This document shows positions 9,688-18,819 of a DNA stretch of 64,000 nucleotides, in pieces. The DNA is taken from positions 186,001 to 250,000 of the forward strand of contig CANLVG010000006.1 of NCBI GenBank assembly GCA_947494565.1, given 5' to 3'. Source of the DNA: an uncultured Flavobacteriaceae bacterium (GTDB lineage Bacteria; Bacteroidota; Bacteroidia; Flavobacteriales; Flavobacteriaceae). The stretch's first letter is position 1. Each line of letters begins with the position of its first letter. The notes under the pieces were generated by a model. It was not told where the DNA came from. It saw only the letters and a list, made by a program, of their open reading frames with translations, and did not search any database. The position numbers were made by a program, and so were the translations under genes.

Positions 9688-9911
9688 TGCCGATTTTTTA
9701 GGTTGTCAATTATATAGGGACAGAATCTTTAACCTTGTAAAGAGTTCTTCACCTTGCTCAAAGGTAGAATGGGGCTACATGGACGCAAAATGAAAACGTT
9801 GAAAGTAAACGTATTTAGGATTAGAGGTTCGAGCGATGAAGGGTACGAGTTAAAAAAGAAAATCAGTGCCGATAAGATGATTATTTACCCGATTAACTGA
9901 TTTGTCAGGAC

Positions 9912-9943
9912 ATAAAAAATGCGCCAGCTCACATTGACGCATT
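9912..9943 (-). terminator. Second of two tandem terminators, minus strand
   Basis: On the minus strand AATGCG (9943-9938) pairs with CGCATT (9923-9918), extended by CA/TG after a mismatch, and is followed by a run of six T. It lies downstream of the first hairpin at 9977-10006 and backs it up. Confidence 0.65.
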
Positions 9944-9976
9944 CTAACCTGCTACTTACTTTTTTCCAGTCGTCCC

Positions 9977-10006
9977 AAAAAAAAAGCGCCCAATCTCTTG
10001 GACGCT
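9977..10006 (-). terminator. Rho-independent terminator of the S24/S26-like gene, minus strand
   Basis: On the minus strand AGCGTCCAA pairs with TTGGGCGCT (9 positions, one mismatch) around a 4-nt loop and is followed by nine T. It lies 140 bp after the stop of the 10146-10436 gene. Confidence 0.8.
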
Positions 10007-10145
10007 CTAGTTCTGTATCGCTTTCTTAATAGTATCTACCCATCAATTCGATGCAATCCTAGCTTTGCAGCGTCCGATATGTGATGTAAATAATTTGGCA
10101 TATACTATTACTTTTAAAATTCAAATATTGAAAATGGCATGGCGC

Positions 10146-10436
10146 CTATAATATCTCTATTACCTTACCATACACATTTTTTGTCCATCCGTTAATTCTA
10201 CCATGGTTATTGCCAATCAGCAAACCACGCTTGTTACTTTTCCCTTTTACGAGATGCGTAAATACGTTTCCACGTACTTTACAGAACACTAGGTCACCAA
10301 CTTCACAATCTTCCCAACTGATGGGCGCAAGGCGCACCGGTTGTTTTGACTTCAGTAAGGGCAACATAGAATTACCAGGTTCTTTTGAAATGATGGTTTC
10401 CCCATCAAGTAATTTTTGAATTTTCCAATTCATCAT
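10146..10436 (-). CDS. Small S24/S26 (LexA/signal-peptidase-like) Ser-Lys family protein
   Basis: A 96-aa single-domain protein with the core of the LexA/UmuD/signal peptidase I fold. Ser23 lies in GNSMLPLL, the position of the nucleophile, followed by VGDLVFCKV and a FTHLVKG strand in place of the usual Lys-containing strand. There is no HTH and no membrane anchor, so it is neither a complete phage repressor nor a leader peptidase. Stand-alone short versions are frequent in Bacteroidetes with unknown roles. The family call rests on the motif, and catalytic activity is uncertain because the general-base Lys cannot be assigned confidently. The gene begins with two Met codons, and either may be the start. 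Confidence 0.65.
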   Translation of the reverse strand: MMNWKIQKLLDGETIISKEPGNSMLPLLKSKQPVRLAPISWEDCEVGDLVFCKVRGNVFTHLVKGKSNKRGLLIGNNHGRINGWTKNVYGKVIEIL

Positions 10437-10731
10437 TTAAATTTTAAAAGTTATGCAGACCACTATTGGCATGCATATCCGATAAAATTTTCAAAAGAAC
10501 GATTTTCAATGAACTGATACAAAGATGCAGTATTTATGTTCATTTTTCTAAATTTTCAAGGGGTTTACGATGATGTGTATTTGTTCTACGACTTGAACTC
10601 CGTCTCCAAAATTTGATATTTAAGCTTAGGGCTACGAATTCTACTCCATCGTCAACGAATACTAAAACCGTCCTATCAATACAAATCATCAAAGCTAGAT
10701 TTGACCAAAAAGTGATACTCTAAAACTAAAG

Positions 10732-12888
10732 ATGATGAAATTAGTATATACCCTTTTATTCTTATGTGCCCTTTCTTTCGGATTTACCCAAGAGACCAGT
10801 GGTCCCTATTTATCCGTCAATACAGCAGCTGCCCTGATACCTTTGAAAGTAGCTAGATCCGAAGTGCAGATTTCCGGTACTATTGCCCACGTGCGTATCA
10901 CCCAGGTATACCAAAATTTGGGTAATCGACCTATTGAAGCCAACTATGTATTCCCACTTTCGAGCAAAGCGGCCGTCCACAAAATGCAGATGACCATAGG
11001 TGACCGAATAGTCAATGCCAAGATATTTGAAAGGCAAGAAGCGAAGAAAGTATATACCGCCGCTCTTGAAGAAGGAAAACGCGCTGCAAAATTAGACCAA
11101 GATCGACCCAATGTGTTTCAGATGAGCGTAGGTAATATTATGCCTAATGATGAAATCGCCATTGATGTCTTTTACACAGAAATGCTTGTGCCGGTAGATG
11201 GAGCGTACCAATTTGTTGCTCCTGCTGTCGTAGGTCCAAGATTTACTGGAGAAAGCACCAATAGGGAAGAAAGCTTCAACATTCCCTATACCGAAAAGGG
11301 AATTGCGGATGCCTTTGATTTTGACATGACCGTTACCCTGAATGCGGGCATGATCATTCAAAATATAGGCAGTAGTACCCATAAGGTCAATGTGAACTAT
11401 CCCGATGCCAAAACGGCTGAGGTCTTTTTGTCGAAAAGCAATGAGAACCCTGCGAATAGGGATTTCATTCTGAACTATAACCTTCGAGGTGGCCACATAC
11501 AATCCGGGCTCCTCCTTTATGAACATGAAGATGAAAACTTCTTTGCTTTTCAAATGGAGCCTATAAGCAAGGTTGCCTTAGATGAGATTCCTGCTCGAGA
11601 ATACCTTTTTATCGTTGATGTATCGGGTTCTATGAACGGATACCCACTGGAGGTTTCGCAAGAACTCATGCGAAACCTACTCTGTGATTTAAGGCCAACG
11701 GATACCTTCAATGTGCAGTTGTTCGCTTCAAGTTCCACGGTTTTTAGTGCGGTCCCATTGGAAACGAATGAGCAAAACATCGAAGCGGCCATTCGTTTTC
11801 TTTCGGAAGGTCAAGGTGGAGGTGGCACACAATTGCTGAGCGCCTTAACCGATGCGTACAAGCTAACCCGAAAAGATCGCGGTAGTGCCCGTTCTATGGT
11901 CATTATCACCGATGGCTATGTCAGTGTGGAGAAAGAGGCTTTTGAACTGATCCGAAATAATCTTGACCAAGCCAATGTCTTTACTTTTGGTATAGGCTCA
12001 AGTGTAAATCGCTACCTCATAGAGGGTATGGCAAAAGTAGCGAATAGTGAATCGTTTGTGGCCACTACGATGTCGGAAGCCCAAGAAGTAGCGAAGAAAT
12101 TTAAGAAATATATTGCCACACCTTTGTTGACTCAAGTAAAGATCGAAGCAAAAGGCTTTGATGTATACGATGTGGCTCCCCATAGTATTCCAGATCTTTT
12201 TGCGGCACGACCGGTGACCATCTATGGCAAATACCACGGCAACCCCAAGGGAAAGCTCATTGTTACCGGTTACCAGGGCAAGAAAAAGTTTCGTCAAGAA
12301 TACAACGTATCCCATGGCCATCTGAGCAAAGCGAATAAGGCACTTCGGTATCTGTGGGCGCGAAAAAAAATCGCGGAACTGGATGATTACAAAAAATTGT
12401 TCAATGACCCCGTCAAGGATAGCGTCATCGCCTTAGGGCTACAATACAATCTGGCGACTAATTATACCTCTTTCGTCGCCGTGGATGAACTAATTGTGAA
12501 CAAAGATGGCGACCTAAAAACCATAAAACAACCCTTGCCTATGCCGCAACATGTGAATAATTCAGCAGTGGGAGCAGCGGCGGAAGTGAACGTAAAGACA
12601 AACTTTAAAAAGGCGTTCAAGGTTGTTTTCAACGAAGCGTTTTCCACATCGGAAAAAAGATATGTTACGATGGCATTTAAGGCGATATACTCAAAACTAG
12701 TGGAGCGTTGCTTGGATGATTTTAAGGGCATACGTATACAATTCAATGCGACCGGCAAGATAATTCGTATCGAAAAAATGGAAAATGGGGAATGGATTTA
12801 TGACAAGGCCCTAACCAAAGAATTCATCAGTTTTTCCAATAAACAAATGGGTATTACCAAAGAACTCCTAGTGACCTTAACGAAATAG
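10732..12888 (+). CDS. Secreted VIT-domain and von Willebrand A-domain protein
   Basis: A 718-aa protein with a signal peptide (1-19). A VIT domain covers about 25-150 (AHVRITQVYQNLGNRPIEANYVFPL, shown here only in part as ITQVYQNLGNRP, and KMQMTIGDR). A VWA domain covers about 288-465 with a perfect MIDAS start D296-V-S298-G-S300. The C-terminal 250 residues are typical of the inter-alpha-trypsin-inhibitor-like family and lack an export tag. Such proteins are periplasmic or envelope-associated and presumably make metal-dependent protein contacts. In Gammaproteobacteria they are linked to marine sortases, but no sortase is seen here. A terminator follows at once, so the gene is probably monocistronic. 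Confidence 0.88.
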   Translation: MMKLVYTLLFLCALSFGFTQETSGPYLSVNTAAALIPLKVARSEVQISGTIAHVRITQVYQNLGNRPIEANYVFPLSSKAAVHKMQMTIGDRIVNAKIFERQEAKKVYTAALEEGKRAAKLDQDRPNVFQMSVGNIMPNDEIAIDVFYTEMLVPVDGAYQFVAPAVVGPRFTGESTNREESFNIPYTEKGIADAFDFDMTVTLNAGMIIQNIGSSTHKVNVNYPDAKTAEVFLSKSNENPANRDFILNYNLRGGHIQSGLLLYEHEDENFFAFQMEPISKVALDEIPAREYLFIVDVSGSMNGYPLEVSQELMRNLLCDLRPTDTFNVQLFASSSTVFSAVPLETNEQNIEAAIRFLSEGQGGGGTQLLSALTDAYKLTRKDRGSARSMVIITDGYVSVEKEAFELIRNNLDQANVFTFGIGSSVNRYLIEGMAKVANSESFVATTMSEAQEVAKKFKKYIATPLLTQVKIEAKGFDVYDVAPHSIPDLFAARPVTIYGKYHGNPKGKLIVTGYQGKKKFRQEYNVSHGHLSKANKALRYLWARKKIAELDDYKKLFNDPVKDSVIALGLQYNLATNYTSFVAVDELIVNKDGDLKTIKQPLPMPQHVNNSAVGAAAEVNVKTNFKKAFKVVFNEAFSTSEKRYVTMAFKAIYSKLVERCLDDFKGIRIQFNATGKIIRIEKMENGEWIYDKALTKEFISFSNKQMGITKELLVTLTK

Positions 12889-12932
12889 AATAGTTTTCAG
12901 TTGGTTTGTTGTGTTCCCTGAGGGGGAAGAAG

Positions 12933-12967
12933 GCCTGTAAGATCAGAAAATCTTGCAGGCTTTTCTT
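12933..12967 (+). terminator. Rho-independent terminator after the VIT/VWA gene
   Basis: An 11-position stem GCCTGTAAGAT / ATCTTGCAGGC (one T-G pair) with a short loop, followed by TTTTCTTT. It lies 45 bp after the stop codon. Confidence 0.85.
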
Positions 12968-13145
12968 TGGTCATCAAAGCACTTTACCTGTACATAGGCA
13001 AGAAACGGCTCCTAATGTAAAACTGGGCAAACTATGCTACAAACGAATTCTAGTTGAGGTACTACGAATACTAGAAGACCCCCTCTAAACCCAACTGTGC
13101 GCTATACATTAGAGGTATATAAAAAAATAAACCAAAATAAGACCC

Positions 13146-13712
13146 ATGAAAAAAATAGTAACAGTATTCGCAATTGCACTTGGTTGTTTTGCCACTTATG
13201 CCCAAGAATTCACAGCGACTGAAAAGTATACGGTTGTAAACGAGCGTAGTCTCGATCAAAAGGAAGAAAATGGCCGTGCCCTCATCGATCTGGTCGCAAC
13301 CGAGAATCTCTCGAATCCGATTGCCACCTTGAAAATTGCCGAACAAGAACTATTGGAAGAAGTTCATATTACTTCACTAAAAGCCCCTGGTTTAGAGACT
13401 ATTGTTGAGATTCTAAAAGTGGAGTTGGTCTATTCAGCCTGTTGTGTAAGCACCGACACGTATTATTTTTTGGTATCCGAGGATAGGGATTTCATCAATT
13501 TGCCACGACTTGAAAACGTGTATTGTGAAGGCCCAGAAACCGATACCCATTATATTTTCCCCATCCAATCCTACGGCCGGGAAGGAATGATTCTCAGAAC
13601 AAAAAAACACTATACAGCAACCCATGAAACAAAGGAAATCGAAGTCACCCAGAGTTTTGTTTGGAATGATGATGACTTTGATCAAGAAGAAGCAATAAGT
13701 GCAATAAAGTAA
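13146..13712 (+). CDS. Secreted hypothetical protein (188 aa)
   Basis: It starts with a clear Sec signal peptide (MKKIVTVFAIALGCFATYAQ). The mature part is about 168 residues, acidic and predicted mostly beta, with a Cys-Cys pair in YSACCVSTDTYYF and a further Cys in VYCEGPETD. I do not recognise a family. It is the first of three closely spaced genes (gaps of 24 and 7 bp) encoding an SH3-domain protein and a lipoprotein, so the three products may act together in the periplasm or at the surface. A role with the VIT/VWA protein upstream is possible but unproven. Confidence 0.75.
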   Translation: MKKIVTVFAIALGCFATYAQEFTATEKYTVVNERSLDQKEENGRALIDLVATENLSNPIATLKIAEQELLEEVHITSLKAPGLETIVEILKVELVYSACCVSTDTYYFLVSEDRDFINLPRLENVYCEGPETDTHYIFPIQSYGREGMILRTKKHYTATHETKEIEVTQSFVWNDDDFDQEEAISAIK

Positions 13713-13736
13713 TAGTAACCCTTAAAATTCAAAAAA

Positions 13737-14633
13737 ATGAAAAATGTAAAAAGAAGTGTCTTAGTAGTATGTCTGTTTGCCCTAGCGAAAATGTTCGGTC
13801 AAACGGCCCCACGAGTCCATTTTGAAACCATGAGCGTCGAAACCCCTGTGGAAGAACTATCTTATCAATACCTTTTGGCCCACAAGGTATTCTTGCGTGA
13901 TAAGCCTTCATTAAAAGCGAAACGATTGGGAGTTCTAGATATCGGTACACGTATGGTCGTACGGGAAAAAAGTAAGCACGCTCAAGAAATCAACGGTATA
14001 AACAGCAACTGGTACCGTGTAACCGTTGGAGAGGCAACAGGATGGGTCTGGGGTGGTATGATTGCCCAAAAGGCCTTCGGCAGTGGTGCGGATTATAAGG
14101 TAAAATTCGTTTATGGATTGGAGAGTAATACGGTAACCGAAGCTGGTATCAATGAGACCAAGTACCAACTACGGGCCTTTAAAGACGGTGTTCAATTAGA
14201 TAAAGTTGTCTTGGATAGTCTGTCCGCTTTTCCTCTAGGCATAAAAAACATCGGTAATAAAGGGCTGTTCAATGTAGAGGATATCATTGCCCTCGACTTG
14301 GCCGACCTCAATACCGGGCATACGATTGGAAAGAGCTATATCTTCTGGAACAACGGCAGGTTTACGAATGTCGCCAATTTAAGAGACCAGGAGACCGATG
14401 CATACGCCAAAAGTGAATACTTTGTTTTTCCATCCGATATGCAGGGCATCAAAAGTACTTTGGAATTGAAAACTACAATTACCGATAAAAATGGAACACT
14501 GGAAAAGGAAAAGATCGAACAACGCAAAAAATGGACTTCGAGTTTTTATACATGGAATGGCTATCAGTTGTTAAAGAAAGAACACATTCCGGTGATTTCT
14601 GAAAATGTAGTGGTCAGCACCCTTCATAGATAA
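13737..14633 (+). CDS. Secreted bacterial SH3-domain protein
   Basis: A 298-aa protein with a signal peptide (1-22, ending KMFGQ). Residues about 48-120 form a bacterial SH3 (SH3b) domain: LRDKPSLKAKRLGVLDIGTR, WYRVTVGEATGWVWGGM. The C-terminal 175 residues are beta-rich and unassigned. SH3b domains in secreted proteins usually bind peptidoglycan or other envelope ligands. It is the middle gene of the three-gene unit 13146-15708. Confidence 0.78.
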   Translation: MKNVKRSVLVVCLFALAKMFGQTAPRVHFETMSVETPVEELSYQYLLAHKVFLRDKPSLKAKRLGVLDIGTRMVVREKSKHAQEINGINSNWYRVTVGEATGWVWGGMIAQKAFGSGADYKVKFVYGLESNTVTEAGINETKYQLRAFKDGVQLDKVVLDSLSAFPLGIKNIGNKGLFNVEDIIALDLADLNTGHTIGKSYIFWNNGRFTNVANLRDQETDAYAKSEYFVFPSDMQGIKSTLELKTTITDKNGTLEKEKIEQRKKWTSSFYTWNGYQLLKKEHIPVISENVVVSTLHR

Positions 14634-14640
14634 GATCGAG

Positions 14641-15708
14641 ATGCAACTTAAAGTGATTTTCATAGTTTTTTTAATGTGCATGGGCTGCAAGAAACCGTTT
14701 TCGAATACTCCGGAAACGGTTCTTGCCTTGCCTTTAAAGCAAGAGCAAAAACAAGAATCCATCGTGTTTATTGCCGGTTTCGATGAGGGAGACAATAAAT
14801 ATTATGCCAATGCCAAAGCGTATTTTTCAGGAAAGGGAATGTCGATTGTCGACACCCTATTTTCAATAGAGGAAATCATTACATGGCTGAACCACAGAGC
14901 GAAATACCATACTTCTTTCAACGAAATACATATTGTTAGCCATAGCAATGCCTGGTTGGGAATGTCCTTAAGAACCACCAAAAATGGCAAACGTGTTACG
15001 CTAGAAGCGCTGCAAGACGTACAGCGATACCATCGATTTCCTAAAATCCAAGATGGAGTAACCCACCGAACAAAAATTGTTTTCCATTCTTGCGGACTGG
15101 GTGAGAATCAAGAACTGCTGAGGGAATTAAAGCGTGCATTTTCAAACACGAACACAAATTCAGGATTAAATTCAAATGAGAGCGGGCCGCAGGTATATGC
15201 CTCCACCTTCTTCAATGTTTTTGGAGGGAAGTTTGCAGGGCACTATTTGGCTCGACCATACTACGGATTCTATCCGACCGGAGCGTCAAAGGGTCCTTTG
15301 TATCTTTCCGAAGAATTTGCGAAAAAGTACCCCGATACCCGAATCGATTGGTTCGATGCCGTAAAAACACGAACGGAAACCCATGCAGGAGTACCCTATA
15401 GTTATAAGTTCAATATTCCGGTAAACTGGGAGTTTACATTTGATGAGGGTAGTGACATCCCCACCTTGGAAGACAAGGAGGCTCTCTTGGACTTTATATC
15501 GGATTCTCCGGAAATAGCGGCGACCCTCTTCACCTTGAATATTCCAATAGAGAACTATCGTTGGAGATGGAAATTAAGTGGCAATAGACTCCAGATTAAA
15601 GGAAAAACCACGGTACTCTGTGTACTGGCACCCATTTTGCAGGATAGCCATAGTAACGAGTATCGGGAGCCGGCGGTGGATGACCGACTACTCTATCAAA
15701 TATTATAA
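14641..15708 (+). CDS. Lipoprotein with a possible caspase-like (clan CD) His-Cys dyad
   Basis: A 355-aa lipoprotein (lipobox ends at Cys16, MCMGC, followed by KK). Residues 40-160 alternate hydrophobic strands and helices. One strand ends in His101 (EIHIVSHSN) and another, 50 residues later, in Cys151 (KIVFHSCGLGE). A hydrophobic block followed by His, then a second block followed by Cys, is the signature layout of clan CD cysteine peptidases (caspase, gingipain, clostripain, CHAT). I could not identify a named family, and the strict HG and QAC motifs are replaced by HS and HSC. It may be a surface peptidase or an inactive relative. It follows the SH3 gene by 7 bp. Confidence 0.6.
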   Translation: MQLKVIFIVFLMCMGCKKPFSNTPETVLALPLKQEQKQESIVFIAGFDEGDNKYYANAKAYFSGKGMSIVDTLFSIEEIITWLNHRAKYHTSFNEIHIVSHSNAWLGMSLRTTKNGKRVTLEALQDVQRYHRFPKIQDGVTHRTKIVFHSCGLGENQELLRELKRAFSNTNTNSGLNSNESGPQVYASTFFNVFGGKFAGHYLARPYYGFYPTGASKGPLYLSEEFAKKYPDTRIDWFDAVKTRTETHAGVPYSYKFNIPVNWEFTFDEGSDIPTLEDKEALLDFISDSPEIAATLFTLNIPIENYRWRWKLSGNRLQIKGKTTVLCVLAPILQDSHSNEYREPAVDDRLLYQIL

Positions 15709-15779
15709 CGGTATTTTCGTTACATGAGCATCGAATAACGCAGGTATAACGATAACAGGCCCAAGCAGCATCAACTAAA

Positions 15780-18700
15780 TTGAAATCGATTTCTACATAC
15801 CTTTTACTGTTCTTTTGCTGTACAATGGCAGACGGACTTATGGCTCAAAACAGCCAGCTTAGGGCATATACCATTGAAGACGGTTTGCCGCAATCACAGG
15901 TTTATGCGATGGTACAAGATGAAATCGGTTACCTTTGGTTGGGCACGCAGGGTGGGGGACTCGCCAATTTCGATGGTCGAAAATTCGAGGTTTTTAATGA
16001 GGATAAAGGCCTACTTTCCAATTATATTTATTCGCTTTATGTGCAACATGATTCTCTATTTATCGGTAGCCAAAGCGGACTGTCCATAAAGATCAAGAAT
16101 CGCTTCGTAAATTATGAGGCTCCGCAGGTACAACAAATTTATTCGTTCAAGAATAGGATGTACCTGGCTACTAAAAATGGCATTTATTTTTTTTCCAAGG
16201 ATAAAAAAGTACAACAGCTCAAGATACATCCAGAGATTGATGCAAGTAGCGTCAATGCGATCTGTTTTGATGGCAGTGTGTATTGGATCGCTACGAATAC
16301 AGGACTTTGGAGGCTTAGCGATTTGAACGCTTCAGCCGCGGAAGTCACGAAATGGGAAAGCAATGATTTTACATCCGTTCTTGCCCATGGGAATCGAATT
16401 TTTGCCGCTACTTTTGATGATGGGGTCTTTATTTTGGACACGAAGAATTCCGAAGATCCTTTTCTTATGCCCGAGCCGACACGTATAAATTCCATGTCAA
16501 TCCAAAATGAAGATGAACTATGGATAGCTACTGATAATGAAGGAGCTGTAGTCGTTGAAACCCGAAAATTCTCGGAGATAAAAAACCTGAATACAACGAA
16601 TGGACTGACCGTGCCACATGTGAGGACGGTCATGAAGGATGACCGTTCTAATCTATGGATAGCGACCTCCGGAGGTGGATTTTATAAGTACTTTCAGAAC
16701 AATTTCAAGCATTATGATAAGACGACAGGTCTGAAAGGAAACCGTATTTATGCAGTACACCACGCTGAAGACGGGGTTTGGTTATCAAGTTCGGAGAGCG
16801 GTCTTACGAAAGTCGATTCTTTAGGTCTTCATCCTGTTGAAAACGTCACCGATTTCGCCGATGTGAAAATCAAGACAATTGCCAGTGATGCTGATGGAAA
16901 TATTTGGGCCGGGTCTGATGATAGAGGTGTCTTGCTTCGGGAAACCAAAATGGAAGACAGTCTTGTTTTTACGGCATATGACGCTTTTCAGATTCATATC
17001 GATACCGTTTTAAAAAAAGTAACCAAAACCCATGTTCTCAATGAAGATAATGGTTTTCCGTCCAATTGGATTCGTAAAATAGTGATCACCGATGACGCGA
17101 TCTGGGCGGCCACATACGCTAGTGGTATCGTGAAATTCAACTACTTCCCGGAGCAAGATAGCTTGGTGATCCGTAAACAATTTGGTAAGAAAGAGGGCCT
17201 ACATGATTTACTGCTCAATGATTTCGTTGAAGATGCGGTTGGCAGGCTGTGGTATGCCACGAGAAATGGATACCTTGGGTATATTCAAGATGATGTTGTT
17301 ACCCCCGTTCATACCTCACTAGAACGGCATACTGCAATAGGATCTCTATTGTTTTATGAAAACAAGCTTTTCTTGGGCACCTTTGGTAAAGGTGTTTGGC
17401 ATGCCGAAAGTTCGGACTTGGAGACCGTACGACCATTGAAGGGGGCAAAAAACGTATCATCTGCGAATGTCTATCAATTGATTTTTGATGATCAGGGCTA
17501 TTTATGGGCCGGTACTGAGAAAGGGGTCGATAAGATCGAATTGAACCCAGCAGGTGAAATCGTAGATGTGCGCCATTTTGGTAAAAATGATGGCTTTCTG
17601 AGTATAGAAACATGTTTGAATGCTGTGGATAAGGACAATAAAGGTAATCTGTGGTTTGGTGGTATTTATGGGCTAACACAATACATACCTAATGAAAATA
17701 GTAGGGCGACTATCAAACCCAAGGTCTATTTTATCGGAATCGAAGAGGCCTATAAGGCCATTGATTCGCTTCCGCTGAAGGACTGGACAAATAGTGAAAA
17801 GGTCTTACAATTGACGCCTGAGCAGACACAATTGGGGTTTTCATTTCGAACGGTCGATGTAAATCATCCCGACGAAATTGAATACCGCACCAGATTGGAT
17901 AATACCGAATGGAGCCCATGGGTGAAAGAGAACAGACAAAATTTTGCAGGGCTCGCCTATGGTGCTCATATTTTTTCGGTTCAATCACGAAACCATCTTT
18001 GGACGGTAAGTGACCCCATACGATTCCGTTTTTTTATTGACAGGCCATTGTATCAAAAAGACGGATTTAAATGGGCGGTTTTGGCGATTTCGGTTTTAGG
18101 GCTGTTGGGTATGGGGCTGTTCTATATTAGAAAGATAAAGGCCAAAAACAAGGCGGCACAAGAACGTTTGCAAACCCAAAACTACCTTTTGACCCTAGAA
18201 CAGAAAGCCCTGCAGTTGCAAATGAATCCACATTTCATTTTCAACGTACTGAACGGAGTTAAGGGTATGGCCGGTAGCAAGCCCGAAAAGATGAATTCGA
18301 CTATCAATAGTTTTGCGACGCTGCTCCGCGAAACCTTGCATAATTCACGAAAGGAATTCATTAGTCTGGCCCAGGAAATCAAGACCCTAAACCACTATAT
18401 AGCAGTTGAAAAGTTGATGGCATCCAAGCCCTTTAGCTATCGTATTGATGTAAATACTGAACCTAGTGCCGAAGAAATTTTGATTCCACCGATGTTAATC
18501 CAACCGTTTGTTGAAAATGCCATTCGTCATGGTATTTTGAAAGGTGATCGCGATGGAAAGCTTGAAATAGGTTTCCATGCTACCGAAACCGATTTGCATT
18601 GTTGTATCATTGATAACGGTAGGGGTATTTACAAATCGCAAAATGAAAAGGTGAAGACGGATCACCAATCCATGGCGCTTATGGTAACCAAAGAACGTTT

Positions 18701-18812
18701 AGAATCGATTGCTGGGACGAACACCTTGCAAATCGACGAAATCAAGAATACCGATGGTTCTGTTGGCGGAACTGAAATTAGCTTTAAAATACCTTTGTTA
18801 ACTGAATATTGA
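15780..18812 (+). CDS. Beta-propeller (Reg_prop/Y_Y_Y) LytS-type sensor histidine kinase
   Basis: A 1010-aa kinase. The TTG start at 15780 is chosen because it gives a full signal peptide (MKSISTYLLLFFCC ... LMAQ); the next ATG would remove most of it. Residues about 25-670 form two seven-bladed Reg_prop propellers (repeats such as IGYLWLGTQGGGL and SNLWIATSGGGFY). A Y_Y_Y domain follows (about 690-755), then one membrane helix near 762-784. The cytoplasmic His_kinase domain has phospho-acceptor His818 (MNPHFIFNVL), then a HATPase domain (PFVENAIRHGI, DNGRGIY). This sensor architecture resembles Bacteroidetes hybrid polysaccharide sensors, but here it is a split system with a LytTR regulator 7 bp downstream. 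Confidence 0.9.
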   Translation: MKSISTYLLLFFCCTMADGLMAQNSQLRAYTIEDGLPQSQVYAMVQDEIGYLWLGTQGGGLANFDGRKFEVFNEDKGLLSNYIYSLYVQHDSLFIGSQSGLSIKIKNRFVNYEAPQVQQIYSFKNRMYLATKNGIYFFSKDKKVQQLKIHPEIDASSVNAICFDGSVYWIATNTGLWRLSDLNASAAEVTKWESNDFTSVLAHGNRIFAATFDDGVFILDTKNSEDPFLMPEPTRINSMSIQNEDELWIATDNEGAVVVETRKFSEIKNLNTTNGLTVPHVRTVMKDDRSNLWIATSGGGFYKYFQNNFKHYDKTTGLKGNRIYAVHHAEDGVWLSSSESGLTKVDSLGLHPVENVTDFADVKIKTIASDADGNIWAGSDDRGVLLRETKMEDSLVFTAYDAFQIHIDTVLKKVTKTHVLNEDNGFPSNWIRKIVITDDAIWAATYASGIVKFNYFPEQDSLVIRKQFGKKEGLHDLLLNDFVEDAVGRLWYATRNGYLGYIQDDVVTPVHTSLERHTAIGSLLFYENKLFLGTFGKGVWHAESSDLETVRPLKGAKNVSSANVYQLIFDDQGYLWAGTEKGVDKIELNPAGEIVDVRHFGKNDGFLSIETCLNAVDKDNKGNLWFGGIYGLTQYIPNENSRATIKPKVYFIGIEEAYKAIDSLPLKDWTNSEKVLQLTPEQTQLGFSFRTVDVNHPDEIEYRTRLDNTEWSPWVKENRQNFAGLAYGAHIFSVQSRNHLWTVSDPIRFRFFIDRPLYQKDGFKWAVLAISVLGLLGMGLFYIRKIKAKNKAAQERLQTQNYLLTLEQKALQLQMNPHFIFNVLNGVKGMAGSKPEKMNSTINSFATLLRETLHNSRKEFISLAQEIKTLNHYIAVEKLMASKPFSYRIDVNTEPSAEEILIPPMLIQPFVENAIRHGILKGDRDGKLEIGFHATETDLHCCIIDNGRGIYKSQNEKVKTDHQSMALMVTKERLESIAGTNTLQIDEIKNTDGSVGGTEISFKIPLLTEY

Positions 18813-18819
18813 ATAGACT

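Larger units (their letters stand above)
9688..10145. other. Intergenic region with two tandem terminators
   Basis: 458 bp between two minus-strand genes. It holds two minus-strand hairpin terminators (listed separately) and the promoter region of the T9SS gene. No ORF here looks real, and no other signal was found. Confidence 0.5.

Noticed and set aside
9443-9793. Plus-strand frame opposite the start of the T9SS gene
   Set aside because: Antisense to a signal peptide and N-terminal domain; no independent support.
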